A stretch of 64,000 bases of DNA from Macrostomum hystrix (lineage: Eukaryota; Platyhelminthes; Macrostomidae). Below are positions 9,424-21,652 of the stretch, piece by piece. Below the pieces are notes generated by a model, which saw only the letters and a list, made by a program, of their open reading frames with translations, was not told where the DNA came from and ran no database searches. How positions within the stretch are numbered: position 1 is the first letter of the stretch; the number at the start of each line of letters is the position of its first letter. Position numbers and translations under genes: made by a program. The stretch is from the NCBI GenBank assembly GCA_950097015.1, contig CATNEN010000031.1, positions 2,730,001-2,794,000 on the forward strand, in the 5' to 3' direction.

Positions 9424-12400
9424 TCACAGTGAACCAATCGGCGATCGATAATATCTGCCAGGCTGAATTAATCGATACCTGTCGCAGTCGCCGAATCGTT
9501 GCAGAGCGGGCACCAGGCTGGCAGCTGATAGCGGCTTGGCAATCAGGGCCAGGGCCGCAGCCTGGCTGCTGCCGCACGGCACGGTCTCCCTAACCAGCCG
9601 CAGCTCCATAGCAGCCTGATAAAGCAGGAGCCGTTCGTTGCGCTGCAGGCCGCAGAACACAAGCGGGCTGGCCACAGCCGCCTGTGCGACATAGGCGGCC
9701 AGGAATCGGCCGAACACGGTTAGCAGGTCCGCTGCGGGCAGCTGCAGGCCGACATTGGCGGCGGCCGACCTGGCGCTGACGAAAATTGGCCGGTCGCACG
9801 GCGGAGGCCGGTCAAAATTAACCGGCTGCTCGGCTAAGGCTAGGAACTGGTCCGGATTCGAGCGCCAGACCTCCTCGGTGCGGCTCACCTGGGGTAGTGA
9901 ATTTGATAGAGATTGCCTTCAGAATGCTTATTGTTGGAGTCGTGTAAAATCTCGCGGCCTAGATTGTAGCCAAGGTGATTGTAGCCAAGGTGATTGTAGC
10001 CAAGGTGATTGTAGCCAAGGTGATTGTAGCCAAGGTGATTGTAGCCAAGGTGATTGTAGCCAAGGTGATTGTAGCCAAGGTGATTGTAGCCAAGGTGATT
10101 GTAGCCAAGGTGATTGTAGCCAAGGTGATTGTAGCCAAGGTGATTGTAGCCAAGTGGTTAGACTCACGACTCGAAGGTTCGATTCCCGATTCCACTAGAA
10201 CAATTCGTGTCAGTTTAGCAAGACCCTTGACTCGACTCCACTAGAACAATTTGTGTCAGTTTAGCAAGACCCTTGACTCGACTCCACTAGAACAATTCGT
10301 GTCAGTTTAGCAAGACCCTTGACTCGACTCCACTAGAATAATTCGTGTCAGTTTAGCAAGACCCATGACTCGACTCCACTAGAATAATTCGTGTCAGTTT
10401 AGCAAGACCCATGACTCGACTCCACTAGAACAATTCGTGTCAGTTTAGCAAGACCCTTGACTCGACTCCACTAGAATAATTCGTGTCAGTTTAGCAAGAC
10501 CCATGACTCGACTCCACTAGAACAATTCGTGTCAGTTTAGCAAGACCCTTGACTCGACTCCACTAGAATAATTCGTGTCAGTTTAGCAAGACCCATGACT
10601 CGACTCCACTAGAATAATTCGTGTCAGTTTAGCAAGACCCTTGACTCGACTCCTCCACTAGAATAATTCGTGTCAGTTTAGCAAGACCCTTGACTCGACT
10701 CCACTAGAATAATTCGTGTCAGTTTAGCAAGACCCTTGACTCGACTCCTCCACTAGAACAATTCGTGTCAGTTTAGCAAGACCCTTGACTCGACTCCACT
10801 AGAATAATTCGTGTCAGTTTAGCAAGACCCTTGACTCGACTCCACTAGAATAATTCGTGTCAGTTTAGCAAGACCCTTGACTCGACTCCACTAGAATAAT
10901 TCGTGTCAGTTTAGCAAGACCCTTGACTCGACTCCACTAGAATAATTCGTGTCAGTTTAGCAAGACCCTTGACTCGACTCCACTAGAATAATTCGTGTCA
11001 GTTTAGCAAGACCCTTGACTCGACTCCACTAGAATAATTCGTGTCAGTTTAGCAAGACCCTTGACTCGACTTCACTAGAATAATTCGTGTCAGTTTAGCA
11101 AGACCCTTGACTCGACTCCACTAGAATAATTCGTGTCAGTTTAGCAAGACCCTTGACTCGACTCCACTAGAATAATTCGTGTCAGTTTAGCAAGACCCAT
11201 GACTCGACTCCACTAGAATAATTCGTGTCAGTTTAGCAAGACCCTTGACTCGACTCCACTAGAATAATTCGTGTCAGTTTAGCAAGACCCTTGACTCGAC
11301 TCCACTAGAATAATTCGTGTCAGTTTAGCAAGACCCATGACTCGACTCCACTAGAATAATTCGTGTCAGTTTAGCAAGACCCTTGACTCGACTCCACTAG
11401 AACAATTCGTGTCAGTTTAGCAAGACCCATGACTCGACTCCACTAGAATAATTCGTGTCAGTTTAGCAAGACCCATGACTCGACTCCACTAGAATAATTC
11501 GTGTCAGTTTAGCAAGACCCTTGACTCGACTCCACTAGAACAATTCGTGTCAGTTTAGCAAGACCCTTGACTCGACTCCACTAGAATAATTCGTGTCAGT
11601 TTAGCAAGACCCATGACTCGACTCCACTAGAATAATTCGTGTCAGTTTAGCAAGACCCTTGACTCGACTCCACTAGAACAATTCGTGTCAGTTTAGCAAG
11701 ACACTTGACTCGACTCCACTAGAACAATTCGTGTCAGTTTAGCAAGACCCTTGACTCGACTCCACTAGAACAATTTGTGTCAGTTTAGCAAGACCCTTGA
11801 CTCGACTCCACTAGAACAATTTGTGTCAGTTTAGCAAGACCCATGACTCGACTCCACTAGAACAATTTGTGTCAGTTTAGCAAGATACGCCAAGGTCCCA
11901 GAGCTCGATTCCACGGCGAGGCCGCATTCATTTGGGGCTCTGCCCCAAGGCACAGCGAGAGTGTACACTGCCTCACGTTGAGAAACCGCACGGAGCCTTT
12001 AGATGCGCCGCGCAATAGCTGTACATCTGACCTAATTAGGGCATGTGTAATAATAATTATTATTAGCAGAACCCACCAACACCAGCGGGTACTTGGCTTG
12101 TACATCGTGTAGCATCTGTTCGGCGGCAGCCGTCTTGGCGTCCAGACGACTGTCTCGGGTCACCGCGATGGTGTAGTCACCAAGGGACAGGGTGCACCTG
12201 CGCGTGTGAGTTGCGTATTGATAATGGCCTGACCTGCTTCTGAGTACGATACCTGCTGATTCAGTGCTCAAGCAACTATTGTAATTGAAAGACTATTGCA
12301 AAACTAAACTTATGATAAGGTTAAGGCGATCTGAGGATCTGGGCATGTGTAATCTGAGGATCTGGGCATGAGTAATCTGAGGATCTGGGCATGAGTAATC

Positions 12401-15400
12401 TGAGGATCTGGGCATGAGTAATCTGAGGATCTGGGCATGTGTAATCTGAGGATCTGGGCATGTGTAATCTGAGGATCTGGGCATGTGTAATCTGAGGATC
12501 TGGGCATGTGTAATCTGAGGATCTGGGCATGAGTAATCTGAGGATCTGGGCATGAGTAATCTGAGGATCTGGGCATGTGTAATCTGAGGATCTGGGCATG
12601 AGTAATCTGAGGATCTGGGCATGAGTAATCTGAGGATCTGGGCATGTGTAATCTGAGGATCTGGGCATGTGTAATCTGAGGATCTGGGCATGTGTAATCT
12701 GAGGATCTGGGCATGTGTAATCTGAGGATCTGGGCATGTGTAATCTGAGGATCTGGGCATGTGTAATCTGAGGATCTGGGCATGTGTAATCTGAGGATCT
12801 GGGCATGTGTAATCTGAGGATCTGGGCATGTGTAATCTGAGGATCTGGGCATGTGTAATCTGAGGATCTGGGCATGTGTAATCTGAGGATCTGGGCATGT
12901 GTAATCTGAGGATCTGGGCATGTGTAATCTGAGGATCTGGGCATGAGTAATCTGAGGATCTGGGAATGTGTAATCTGAGGATCTGAGCATGTGTAATCTG
13001 AGGATCTGGGCATGAGTAATCTGAGGATCTGGGCATGTGTAATCTGAGGATCTGGGAATGTGTAATCTCTGGATCTGGGAAAATGATGATATCCTGATCT
13101 GTAGAATTTAGAGAGTGCGCAGAAGCGGACAAGGATGGGAGCCGTATCAATTTTTTAAAGCTACATAGGATTTATCTGTCTTAGCCCCGTCCTCTACACT
13201 GCTGTTACACAGACGGTGCCTAGATGTGGCCCAGAAGGACAAAGGAAAATCTAAACTGTCCAAGCAGGCGAAAATTGAATTTCCGCCCCAGAGATTATAC
13301 AAAATTGCCACTTGACCTTGAATTTATAGACTCAAGATTCAAAGATCCAATGCCCGTTTTGCATCAATGCGCAACTAAATTAACTTCCTAATCAACAAAA
13401 TCCTAAATCAACTAATAAATTAGAAAACGAATCCCAAGAACTCTTTAAGGCAGATTCTCTATATATTTCTAATAGTGTATCATTTAGCGAAAAAATTCAA
13501 TATTTATAAGGTGATTAATATGTGATAATCTGATGCTCAAACCAACCTCCTAAACAATTAACCACTACCCATCAACTTCCAATCATAAACCTGCTACACC
13601 CAAACCCTCAATCCATCGATCACAAACCAGCTACCCTCCAATCACAAACCAGCTACCCTCCAATCACAAACCAGCTAGCCTCCAATCACAAACCTGCTAC
13701 CCTCCAATCACAAACCAGCTACCCTCCAATCACAAACCAGCTAGCCTCCAATCACAAACCAGCTAGCCTCCAATCACAAACCTGCTACCCTCCAATCACA
13801 AACCTGCTACCCTCCAATCACAAACCAGCTAGCCTCCAATCACAAACCAGCTAGCCTCCAATCACAAACCAGCTGTCCTCCAATCACAAACCAGCTAGCC
13901 TACAATCACAAACCAGCTGTCCTCCAATCACAAACCAGCTAGCCTCCAATCACAAACCAGCTAGCCTCCAATCACAAACCAGCTAGCCTCCAATCACAAA
14001 CCAGCTAGCCTCCAATCACAAACCAGCTAGCCTCCAATCACAAACCAGCTAGCCTCCAATCACAAACCAGCTAGCCTCCAATCACAAACCAGCTAGCCTC
14101 CAATCACAAACCAGCTAGCCTCCAATCACAAACCAGCTAGCCTCCAATCACAAACCAGCTAGCCTCCAATCACAAACCAGCTAGCCTCCAATCACAAACC
14201 AGCTAGCCTCCAATCACAAACCAGCTAGCCTCCAATCACAAACCAGCTAGCCTCCAATCACAAACCAGCTAGCCTCCAATCACAAACCAGCTAGCCTCCA
14301 ATCACAAACCAGCTAGCCTCCAATCACAAACCAGCTAGCCTCCAATCACAAACCAGCTAGCCTCCAATCACAAACCAGCTACCCTCCAATCACAAACCAG
14401 CTAGCCTCCAATCACAAACCAGCTAGCCTCCAATCACAAACCAGCTAGCCTCCAATCACAAACCAGCTAGCCTCCAATCACAAACCAGCTAGCCTCCAAT
14501 CACAAACCAGCTAGCCTCCAATCACAAACCAGCTAGCCTCCAATCACAAACCAGCTGTCCTCCAATCACAAACCAGCTAGCCTCCAATCACAAACCAGCT
14601 AGCCTCCAATCACAAACCAGCTAGCCTCCAATCACAAACCAGCTAGCCTCCAATCACAAACCAGCTAGCCTCCAATCACAAACCAGCTAGCCTCCAATCA
14701 CAAACCAGCTAGCCTCCAATCACAAACCAGCTAGCCTCCAATCACAAACCAGCTAGCCTCCAATCACAAACCAGCTAGCCTCCAATCACAAACCAGCTAG
14801 CCTCCAATCCCAAAGCCACTAATTCGGAGGAAATCCTCTGCACTCACTTGTGTTTCTCTGAGTCCTCCTTCTTCTGCTCCAGCATGTTAAACTCAACCCT
14901 AGAGAAATAGGCGCTCTGCTCCAGTACAGTGAAGGCCAGCCTTCGCTTCTCCTGACCGCCGGAGAACATTACGGCCTCTTCAATCAGATGAAAACCGGCC
15001 AGATCGATGCCGTCAATGAGGTCTGCAGGTGAGGACCGCAGGTGACAGGCGCTGTTAAGCTTCATTATTCTATAGTCTACTAAGTCAATGCAGGGGCAGA
15101 CACGATATAGAAGTTTCAGTGATACTCGAGTAAATGAAAAATTACTATTTCGTGTGTGTAAATAATATTAGAACCACTTGCTACGTGCCGAATCCTAATT
15201 ATGTTATTATAAGGCAAAGTTTATCCTTGGTGAACGCAACTTAAAGCGAAAAAGCATTAGAAACATGCACTACATGCTACTGTCAGTAGACAGACTTTTA
15301 CAAAATGTCGAATATGTTTACTAAAAAGTTTAGGCCATTTTCTACCGGCGATTGCAGATTACAGCTAATCACGGTAATAATCCTATAAAGCTGTTAATTT

Positions 15401-18400
15401 ACATATTTATAGAGCAGCTAAGCGAGCAAGTGCGCGGCACCAAAGAACCCGAGTTAGGCGAAATTGCTAGGTGAATATAAATAATAAAGACGACAAAGGT
15501 TGAGGTCGAGAGAAAAGACGGAATTTTACAGATAAGCATAGTCATGCCCTTAAATACTACTCAAAGTAAGGTAGCGCGAAAAAATGATCCGGTAATGAGG
15601 CATTTAGTCTAAAATAAAATTTCATAATATAATCAACAGCTAGGTACAGAGTAAAGATGATGTGGCGTTGCAAAAAATTTCACACTACTTAAAAGTCGTG
15701 CATCATCGTGACTCAAAATTGTACAAGTGAAATGCACTTCTGTCAAGAGTCAACGGGGATAGATGTCAGGAAAGGGTTGTTGGAAAAAAAAATTTGGCAA
15801 ACTAAATCAATTAATTATACAGCCGACTTTCTATACACAAAGTGTTCTTAAAGAATTTAATTTCTTAAAGAGTTTAAGAGGAAACTAGACACTCTGTTAA
15901 AGTAAAGAAACAGCACACGTGAACTGTTAATCAATAAATGCAATCCGGATGACTACAGTTGGTCTTGGGTGTTATTGGTACAGTGAGGACCTAGTGGCAC
16001 AGTGAGGACCCAGTGGCACAGTGAGGACCTAGTGGCACAGTGAGGACCCAGTGGATAGTGGCACAGTGAGGACCCAGTGGATAGTGGCACGGTGAGGACC
16101 CAGTGGATAGTGGCACAGTGAGGACCCAGTGGATAGTGGCACAGTGAGGACCCAGTGGATAGTGGCACGGTGAGGACCCAGTGGATAGTGGCACAGTGAG
16201 GACCCAGTGGATAGTGGCACAATGAGGGGGTCCAGTGAAACGTGGAACAGTCGATTGGATAGTGGAACAGTCCATTGGATAGTGGAACAGACCATTGGAT
16301 AGTGGAACAGACCATTGGATAGTGGAACAGACCATTGGATAGTGAAACAGTCCATTGGATAGTGGAACAGTCCATTGGATAGTGGAACAGTCCATTGGAT
16401 AGTGGAACAGTCCATTGGATAGTGGAACAGTCCATTGGATAGTGGAACAGTCCATTGGATAGTGGAACAGTCGATTGGATAGTGGAACAGTCCATTGGAT
16501 GGTGGAACAGTCCAAGCCAGGCGTTTCCATTAGCAGCACACAGACAGTTTATAGTGCTGCTAATCAGAACGCATGGATCAAAATTCTTAAAAACTGTTGC
16601 AATTTTAAGCAATCAAGATACACTGCCAACTCTCTATATTCTATTTATATCCAACCAGCCACTTTTGTGCAAGTAGAAAGCTCAGAAAATTGTTGGTGCA
16701 AATCAAACCATAAATGTATTATACATAATATATTATTTCTCTGTCAGAAATGTAACAATGCCATTAGATTGCAGTTTTTTCAGATTGAGTGTACCGCGTT
16801 ACACATTTAAAACTTACGCGAAATTTGAAATTATTGAATACTGAGAAAAGTTTCATTGATTTTTCAGCGGATAGCAAAGACAGCAGTGCGTGTTTCAGGT
16901 GCAAAACTGGATGGGGGGTAGCGGAATGCGGGGGCGTTGGCTGTCCCGCGCGTCAACTCCGCACTTTAGAAACAAAATCCCGAAATGGGATTCCAACGCG
17001 ACTGGGGAAAAATACCGACGACACGAAAAGAGACGTCCAGAGATAGATGAGTCATCAAAATTGTCTGGCGGCGCAGCTCCCATTATTTTCGCATCGAGAT
17101 GAAGCTAGGGAGGGGGGCGCACGCGCAGAGTCCAGTTTTGAGACCATCTGAGCACTGAGCGGAGTAGTCTCCGAGTCTCTTGAGTCGGGGTGCGGGTAGG
17201 GCAGCGGGTAACTGGGGCCAGCTGATTCGTCAGAAGTGAGACAAGGGTATGCGGGACAGAGTACAGACACTCACACCTGGAGATTTCCTGTGAAGCGAGT
17301 TGTGCGGGGCGGAGAGTTACTTGAAGCTTGCTGAGGCGCCTATTGTGAGGCCAAGCTGACATGCTGAGGCTTGGCCGCGTGTGTGCTTGCGTTAGCAAAT
17401 ATAGACGCGGCATTTGAGTGACGGACTCAGAGATCATTACTGACTACTGCAAGTAATAAGCAGCTAACAGTAGGCAGTAAGCCAATCCTCATGCGTTAAA
17501 ATAGAGGATCTTGAATGCATTCGCCAAATATAATTGAAGTTCATTTAGTAGAACAAAAAAATAATTAATCACTTGCAACATAAACAACAAAAAACAGTGG
17601 CATGCCTCACACACTTATAGAGGGTAAACAAAGCATTGGTGATCAAGCATACATAAAGGCGAGTGTTGCTGTGGGCCAAAAATTTCAAATATTACATTTC
17701 TCTTCTTCAACAACATTACATACTGATGTCAAAGTTCATGATTCACCAAGTTCATGATTCACCAAGTTCATGATTCTCTAATTTCATGATTCACTAAGTT
17801 CATGATTCACCAAAATTACGATTCACCAAGTTCATGATTCACCAAGTTCATGATTCACCAAGTTCATGATTCACCAAGTTCATGATTCACCAAGTTCATG
17901 ATTCACCAAGTTCATGATTCACCAAGTTCATGATTCACCAAGTTCATGATTCACCAAGTTCATGATTCACCAAGTTCATGATTCACCAAGTTCATGATTC
18001 ACCAAGTTCATGATTCACCAAGTTCATGATTCACCAAGTTCATGATTCACCAAGTTCATGATTCACCAAGTTCATGATTCACCAAGTTCATGATTCACCA
18101 AGTTCATGATTCACCAAGTTCATGATTCACCAAGTTCATGATTCACCAAGTTCATGATTCACCAAGTTCATGATTCACCAAGTTCATGATTCACCAAGTT
18201 CATGATTTAACAAGTTCATGATTCACCAAGTTCATGATTCACCAAGTTCATGATTCACCAAGTTCATGATTCACCAAGTTCATGATTCACCAAGTTCATG
18301 ATTCACCAAGTTCATGATTCACTAAGTTCATGATTTACCAAGTTCGGGGATTCACCGAGTTCATGATTCACTAAATTCCAGAATCACCACGTTTCCGATT

Positions 18401-20604
18401 CACCAAATTCACAATTTACAATGTATTATTATTTAATACAATTGACCGTATTGAAATCATTTTTTCTAGCTACGAGTAAAACTAAATTTTCCAGATTTAG
18501 CAAAGGTGTTTTCATGCAGAAAGAATTATTAGATAAGCGAGGAATTGGATAATATGGCAGAGCAAAACATAAATTCTTCCCCAAAACTACAGAAAGCAGT
18601 CATCTGCCAAACAACAAAAGGTAATAAGAAAACAAAAAATTAGGTGAATTAGTAAAGTATTTCTATGGGAAAGTACTAGATACTAAGAGCTACTGTGAAA
18701 ACGTAAACACCTCTAGTTTAAAATAAATCATATGGCATATTGTATAGCATTAAAATAGGAAATATTGCGCTATCAACCTCTGACAGTCACTCAAATGCCA
18801 TAGACGAATAAATTAGCAACAGCAAGTTGCACTTTTGTTAACAAATAATAATAATTAATTAACAATCTATATATAGAAACAGCACAGTGTGTAAAGCATG
18901 TGCATACAAAACGATATATAACAGGCAAGCTTAACTAGGGTATGAAACACCTGCTACTTGCTATTAAACTACCCAAATTTGAAACTATCCAAAGATAGTG
19001 GTGCACACAGTTAGGGTTCTGCCATAGACAGGAGCATTATTGCACACTGATGATTCGACAAGCATCATTGTACTCTGACTGTTAATTGTCTATGGTAAAA
19101 TTAGCTGGCGTAGAAATTATGGTGGGTGTGGTAGGCCCCAGACCAAGGACTGAATTAAATACCTGCAACTGTGCCCTGTGATTTCTATCTAAGATGTTTA
19201 TCAATTGCTGACATCTATAGCTACTATAGGTTAAAAAATTATATATAATACCTGTGATTTTAGACTCATAAAAAAGTTACAAAATAGCTAAGCCTAGGGC
19301 TTAAAAAGTGAACCGTTTGAAACTATTTATCATTATTATATAAGACTATAAAATGGCACCATTTTTTATTATAAAACATTATTGTATATACGCAAGTAAA
19401 TAGAAATAGACGATTGGTTGATAAACTGAATAGAATAAGCGAATATACTGAGCAGTGCCTCACCTGGTCGCAGTAGGTCGGGCTTCTCAAACGGATTGCC
19501 GTAGAGCACCTCCTCAGCGGAGTAGCGATCCAGCATGGTGAGGGCCTGGTAGTGCGCCCGATCGATGGCCTTCTGCCTATCCGACGATGTGGCCAAGCCG
19601 ACCCGAACCCCGCTGAGAGTAACGCAGCAGGCAAACTTTTTGCCCGGCTTTACAAGCTCCTCGCGGTATTCTAATGGGGCTCGTTTCACAAACAGCTGGA
19701 GAAAGTGCTTGGGATTTTTTATGACTCTGCCCAAACGCTGGCGGGACCAAGTCATCACGCGGGTTAGTTGGCGCTCAATGAATGCCAGAGGATTGACAAC
19801 GGCGGCGGCGTCTTCTTCCAGAGCGGCAGCTGAGTCAGCGGATGGAATCAGCGAAGGTGGAGTCGCATTCAACGAGTGCCTGCCGGCAGAGTCGATGGAT
19901 TCAGTACGATGAAGCAGTGGCTGGTGAAGCTGCTGCTGCTGCAGATTCTGGGGAGGCAGCTGAGGCGCACCAAGGGTCATTAGCTTCGGTGGCGGCGGAG
20001 GCGTCGGCACGCGGATGTCCATTAGGCTGACAATGCGAGAGCCAGCAGTCGCGGAAGCCAGCTGCTGCTGCTGCTGTTGAAGTTGCTGCAGGTGTTGCTG
20101 ATGTTGCTGATACTGCAGTTGCTGTTGCTTAGCTAAAAAACGAGCAGCAGTATTTTGAGGATTACGTCTTCGACGCCGTCTGTTGCTGTTAGCAACAATA
20201 GCCGCATGGTTACTGCCAATGTGCAGCTTGGTGTTGCTTCTGATGCCCCGATTGGCCGGCTGTGAATGCTGCGAAGGCATCGACGAAGGCAGCGCAGGCG
20301 CGCGATGATTGGACAGCGGTGGCGCGGGCGATCGAGAACGACGCCGTCTCGCAGACGATCGGCCTGCAGCATCCACGACAGTATCGCCGCCAGTTTCGTG
20401 CCGCTTGTGCGGCCGACGCCTGTGGCCGTGCCGCTGATGCCGATGCCGGCTGTTCTGCGTTGCACGGCGGTCGCGAACAGACGAAGTCGAGCTTCGCGAA
20501 CAGGACCGACTACGACTGCGGCTGTCGGCGTCGCGACTGTTGCTGCTGTGGCTCCGACTGCGATGCCTGCGACGATGATGATGACGCTTCAACGGTCGCG
20601 TCAT
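9424..20604 (-). CDS. SR-rich protein with dsRNA-binding-like domains, 645 residues, four coding exons
   Basis: Exons (minus strand): 20604-19464, 15022-14848, 12233-12077, 9888-9424; junction phases match (1, 2, 0) and the sum is 1938 nt, 645 codons plus stop. The N-terminus is RS/His-rich (MTRPLKRHHHRRRHRSRSHS), followed by an Arg-rich region, a Gln-rich stretch, proline runs (PTPPPPPK), then a dsRBD-like domain late in exon 1 (GKKFACCVTLSG, GLATSSDRQKAIDRAHYQAL). Exons 2-3 give a second such domain, clearest as CTLSLGDYTIAVTRDSRLDA followed by KTAAAEQMLHDV. Exon 4 encodes an Ala-rich domain I do not recognise, ending in YRSPIGSL. The make-up suggests a nuclear RNA-binding or splicing-related protein; that is inference. 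No G-patch, R3H or XTBD motif is visible, so NKRF or CDKN2AIP identity is not supported. An AG acceptor 16 bases upstream of the ATG may be a 5' UTR intron or a trans-splice site. Confidence 0.8.
9959..10155. repeat. 15-bp tandem array (GATTGTAGCCAAGGT), 13 copies, derived from a SINE A-box region
   Basis: Perfect array that ends in an intact-looking SINE head (GATTGTAGCCAAGTGGTTAG then GGTTCGATTCC at about 10175). The unit equals the A-box segment of SINE family B. It lies in the last intron of the SR/dsRBD gene. Frames running through it are artefacts of a unit divisible by three. Confidence 0.95.
10190..11885. repeat. 46-bp minisatellite, about 37 copies, derived from a SINE body
   Basis: The unit contains ACTCCACTAGAATAATTCGT and CAGTTTAGCAAGACCCTTGA. 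It corresponds to SINE family B sequence just after the B box (GACTCCACTGGAACACAATG and TTAGCAAGGCAATTC). Variants AACAATT/AATAATT and CCTTG/CCATG alternate along the array, and two copies carry an extra CTC. Confidence 0.96.
11886..12070 (+). mobile_element. Chimeric SINE remnant (family A head joined to family B tail)
   Basis: CAGAGCTCGATTCCACGGCG and CAAGGCACAGCGAGAGTGTA match the reverse complement of family A copies (see 35880-36010). CGGAGCCTTTAGATGCGCCG through CATCTGACCTAATTAGG matches the 3' end of family B at 9330-9385. It ends in AATAATAATTATTATT directly beside the exon 3 splice donor of the SR/dsRBD gene (12071-12076). Confidence 0.7.
12325..13080. repeat. 23-bp minisatellite ATCTGAGGATCTGGGCATGTGTA, about 33 copies
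   Basis: In intron 2 of the SR/dsRBD gene. The main variant is GTGTA versus GAGTA. No minus-strand frame contains a stop, so reading frames of up to 285 codons arise without being genes. Confidence 0.97.
13600..14815. repeat. 22-bp minisatellite CCAATCACAAACCAGCTAGCCT, about 55 copies
   Basis: Also in intron 2 of the SR/dsRBD gene, ending about 35 bases from the donor of exon 2. Left-end copies are the most varied (TACC, TGTCC, CTGCTACC forms), and the centre is nearly uniform, as expected from recent internal amplification. Confidence 0.97.
15968..16245. repeat. 26-bp minisatellite with core CAGTGAGGACCCAGTGGATA
   Basis: In intron 1 of the SR/dsRBD gene. It merges into the next array; both units share GGATAGTGG and ACAGT, so one probably arose from the other. 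The first three units lack the GGATAGT part. Confidence 0.93.
16246..16512. repeat. 20-bp minisatellite CATTGGATAGTGGAACAGTC, about 13 copies
   Basis: Directly follows the 26-bp array. Frames on both strands through it are artefacts. Confidence 0.95.
16800..17460. other. GC-rich anonymous stretch in intron 1 of the SR/dsRBD gene
   Basis: Unlike the AT-rich intron around it, 16910-17440 is GC-rich (e.g. GGATGGGGGGTAGCGGAATG). Overlapping short frames exist on both strands, but none shows a known motif with fitting splice sites. It could be an old transposon, a regulatory island or an exon of a nested gene. Confidence 0.35.
17735..18400. repeat. 16-bp minisatellite ACCAAGTTCATGATTC, about 40 copies
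   Basis: In intron 1 of the SR/dsRBD gene. Edges are degenerate and the centre nearly perfect. Confidence 0.96.
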
Positions 20605-20619
20605 AGACAAAGGCTGACG

Positions 20620-21257
20620 CTGAAAAATGGAATGAGTAGACTTTTTTCATTTCTTATGATATTGCCTACTGACAAATTGAAGCAAATCAAAAGACTTTTT
20701 TTGTATGCATATATTATATTACTGTGAGGCATGCACAATGTTTTCAGAAATCAAAAACTAGTTTTATGAAAAAAAGAAAGTACAAAACAAGTAATACGAT
20801 AGTTGCAAAATTAATCTTTTTAAAGCATCTAAAAGGTAAAAGATAAAAAAAAACAAAGCTATTAAGCCAAAAATGAAAAGGCTTCACAATAATAATTTGT
20901 AGAACATCAGAACACATTGCATTAATTGTTTTGTTAGTCATCTAGGCCTCAGGGTGGTTCTGAATTAAGATGGATACTGAAATCTTATATCTCTTAAATG
21001 TAATTTGGTATAGCTTTAGTGGTTTCTTAGTCATTATGTGCCAATAAGTAGTTTCATTGGTCATCTGCTGTTAAAATACTAAATTATGAGTTTTTCTCAG
21101 AAATTTTCCTTTAAAAATTTTAATAGGCAGAATCAAAAATATTCCAACTACACTTAGAAAGGACAAAAAATTTTTCAACTTCTATAATTAATTTTTTAAC
21201 TAAATTCACAATCTGTTCCTAAAGAAAATTATCAGTCTGGCAATATGTTTGCCCTAA
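20620..21257. other. AT-rich intergenic DNA upstream of the SR/dsRBD gene
   Basis: Holds the presumed promoter side of the minus-strand gene starting at 20604. No exon or repeat is recognised. Confidence 0.4.
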
Positions 21258-21652
21258 TAATAATAATAATAATTGCAGGAGGGTTGCGGGCAATGGCACA
21301 TCATTTGGTGATGCTAGACATGCAGCCAGCCAGCGAGGAGGCAATTCTGCCCAGTTTGCTGACTCCTGAGCACACATGCACACAGATACTTTACACAGAC
21401 ATTTGCTCACACACATGTGTACATCTGCCCTGACTTTCTCATTGTCAGGCAGTGTAACCTTCACTGTGCCAAGAGGTTAGCCCTCATGACAAGCATGACA
21501 AGATTATGCAGGGCATAAATTGCATGACAAGCCCCCAAGCATTCTTTCCATGGCTGCACTTTATATAAATGTGGCCTTGTCATGGAATCAAACTTAGGGA
21601 CCATGGTGCGAGAGGCAAACACGTTTAAACTACTCTGTCACCAACCCCCATG
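21258..21652 (-). mobile_element. tRNA-derived SINE, family A, copy 2
   Basis: Minus-strand head near 21650 with A-box-like TGACAGAGTAG and B-box-like AGTTTGATTCC; the 3' tail at the left is ATTATTATTATTATT. It is a full-length homologue of the copies at 1-361 and 35725-36046, with a small insertion near 21485-21515. Confidence 0.8.

Noticed and set aside
12293-13150. Minus-strand frame of 285 codons made of ITHAQILRLHMPRSSDY-like repeats
   Set aside because: It is the 23-bp intronic array, which lacks stops in any frame; three overlapping frames look alike and it lies between supported splice sites.
5000-18400. Possible CRISPR array among the many tandem repeats
   Set aside because: Units are directly adjacent with no unique spacers, and the genes are eukaryotic.
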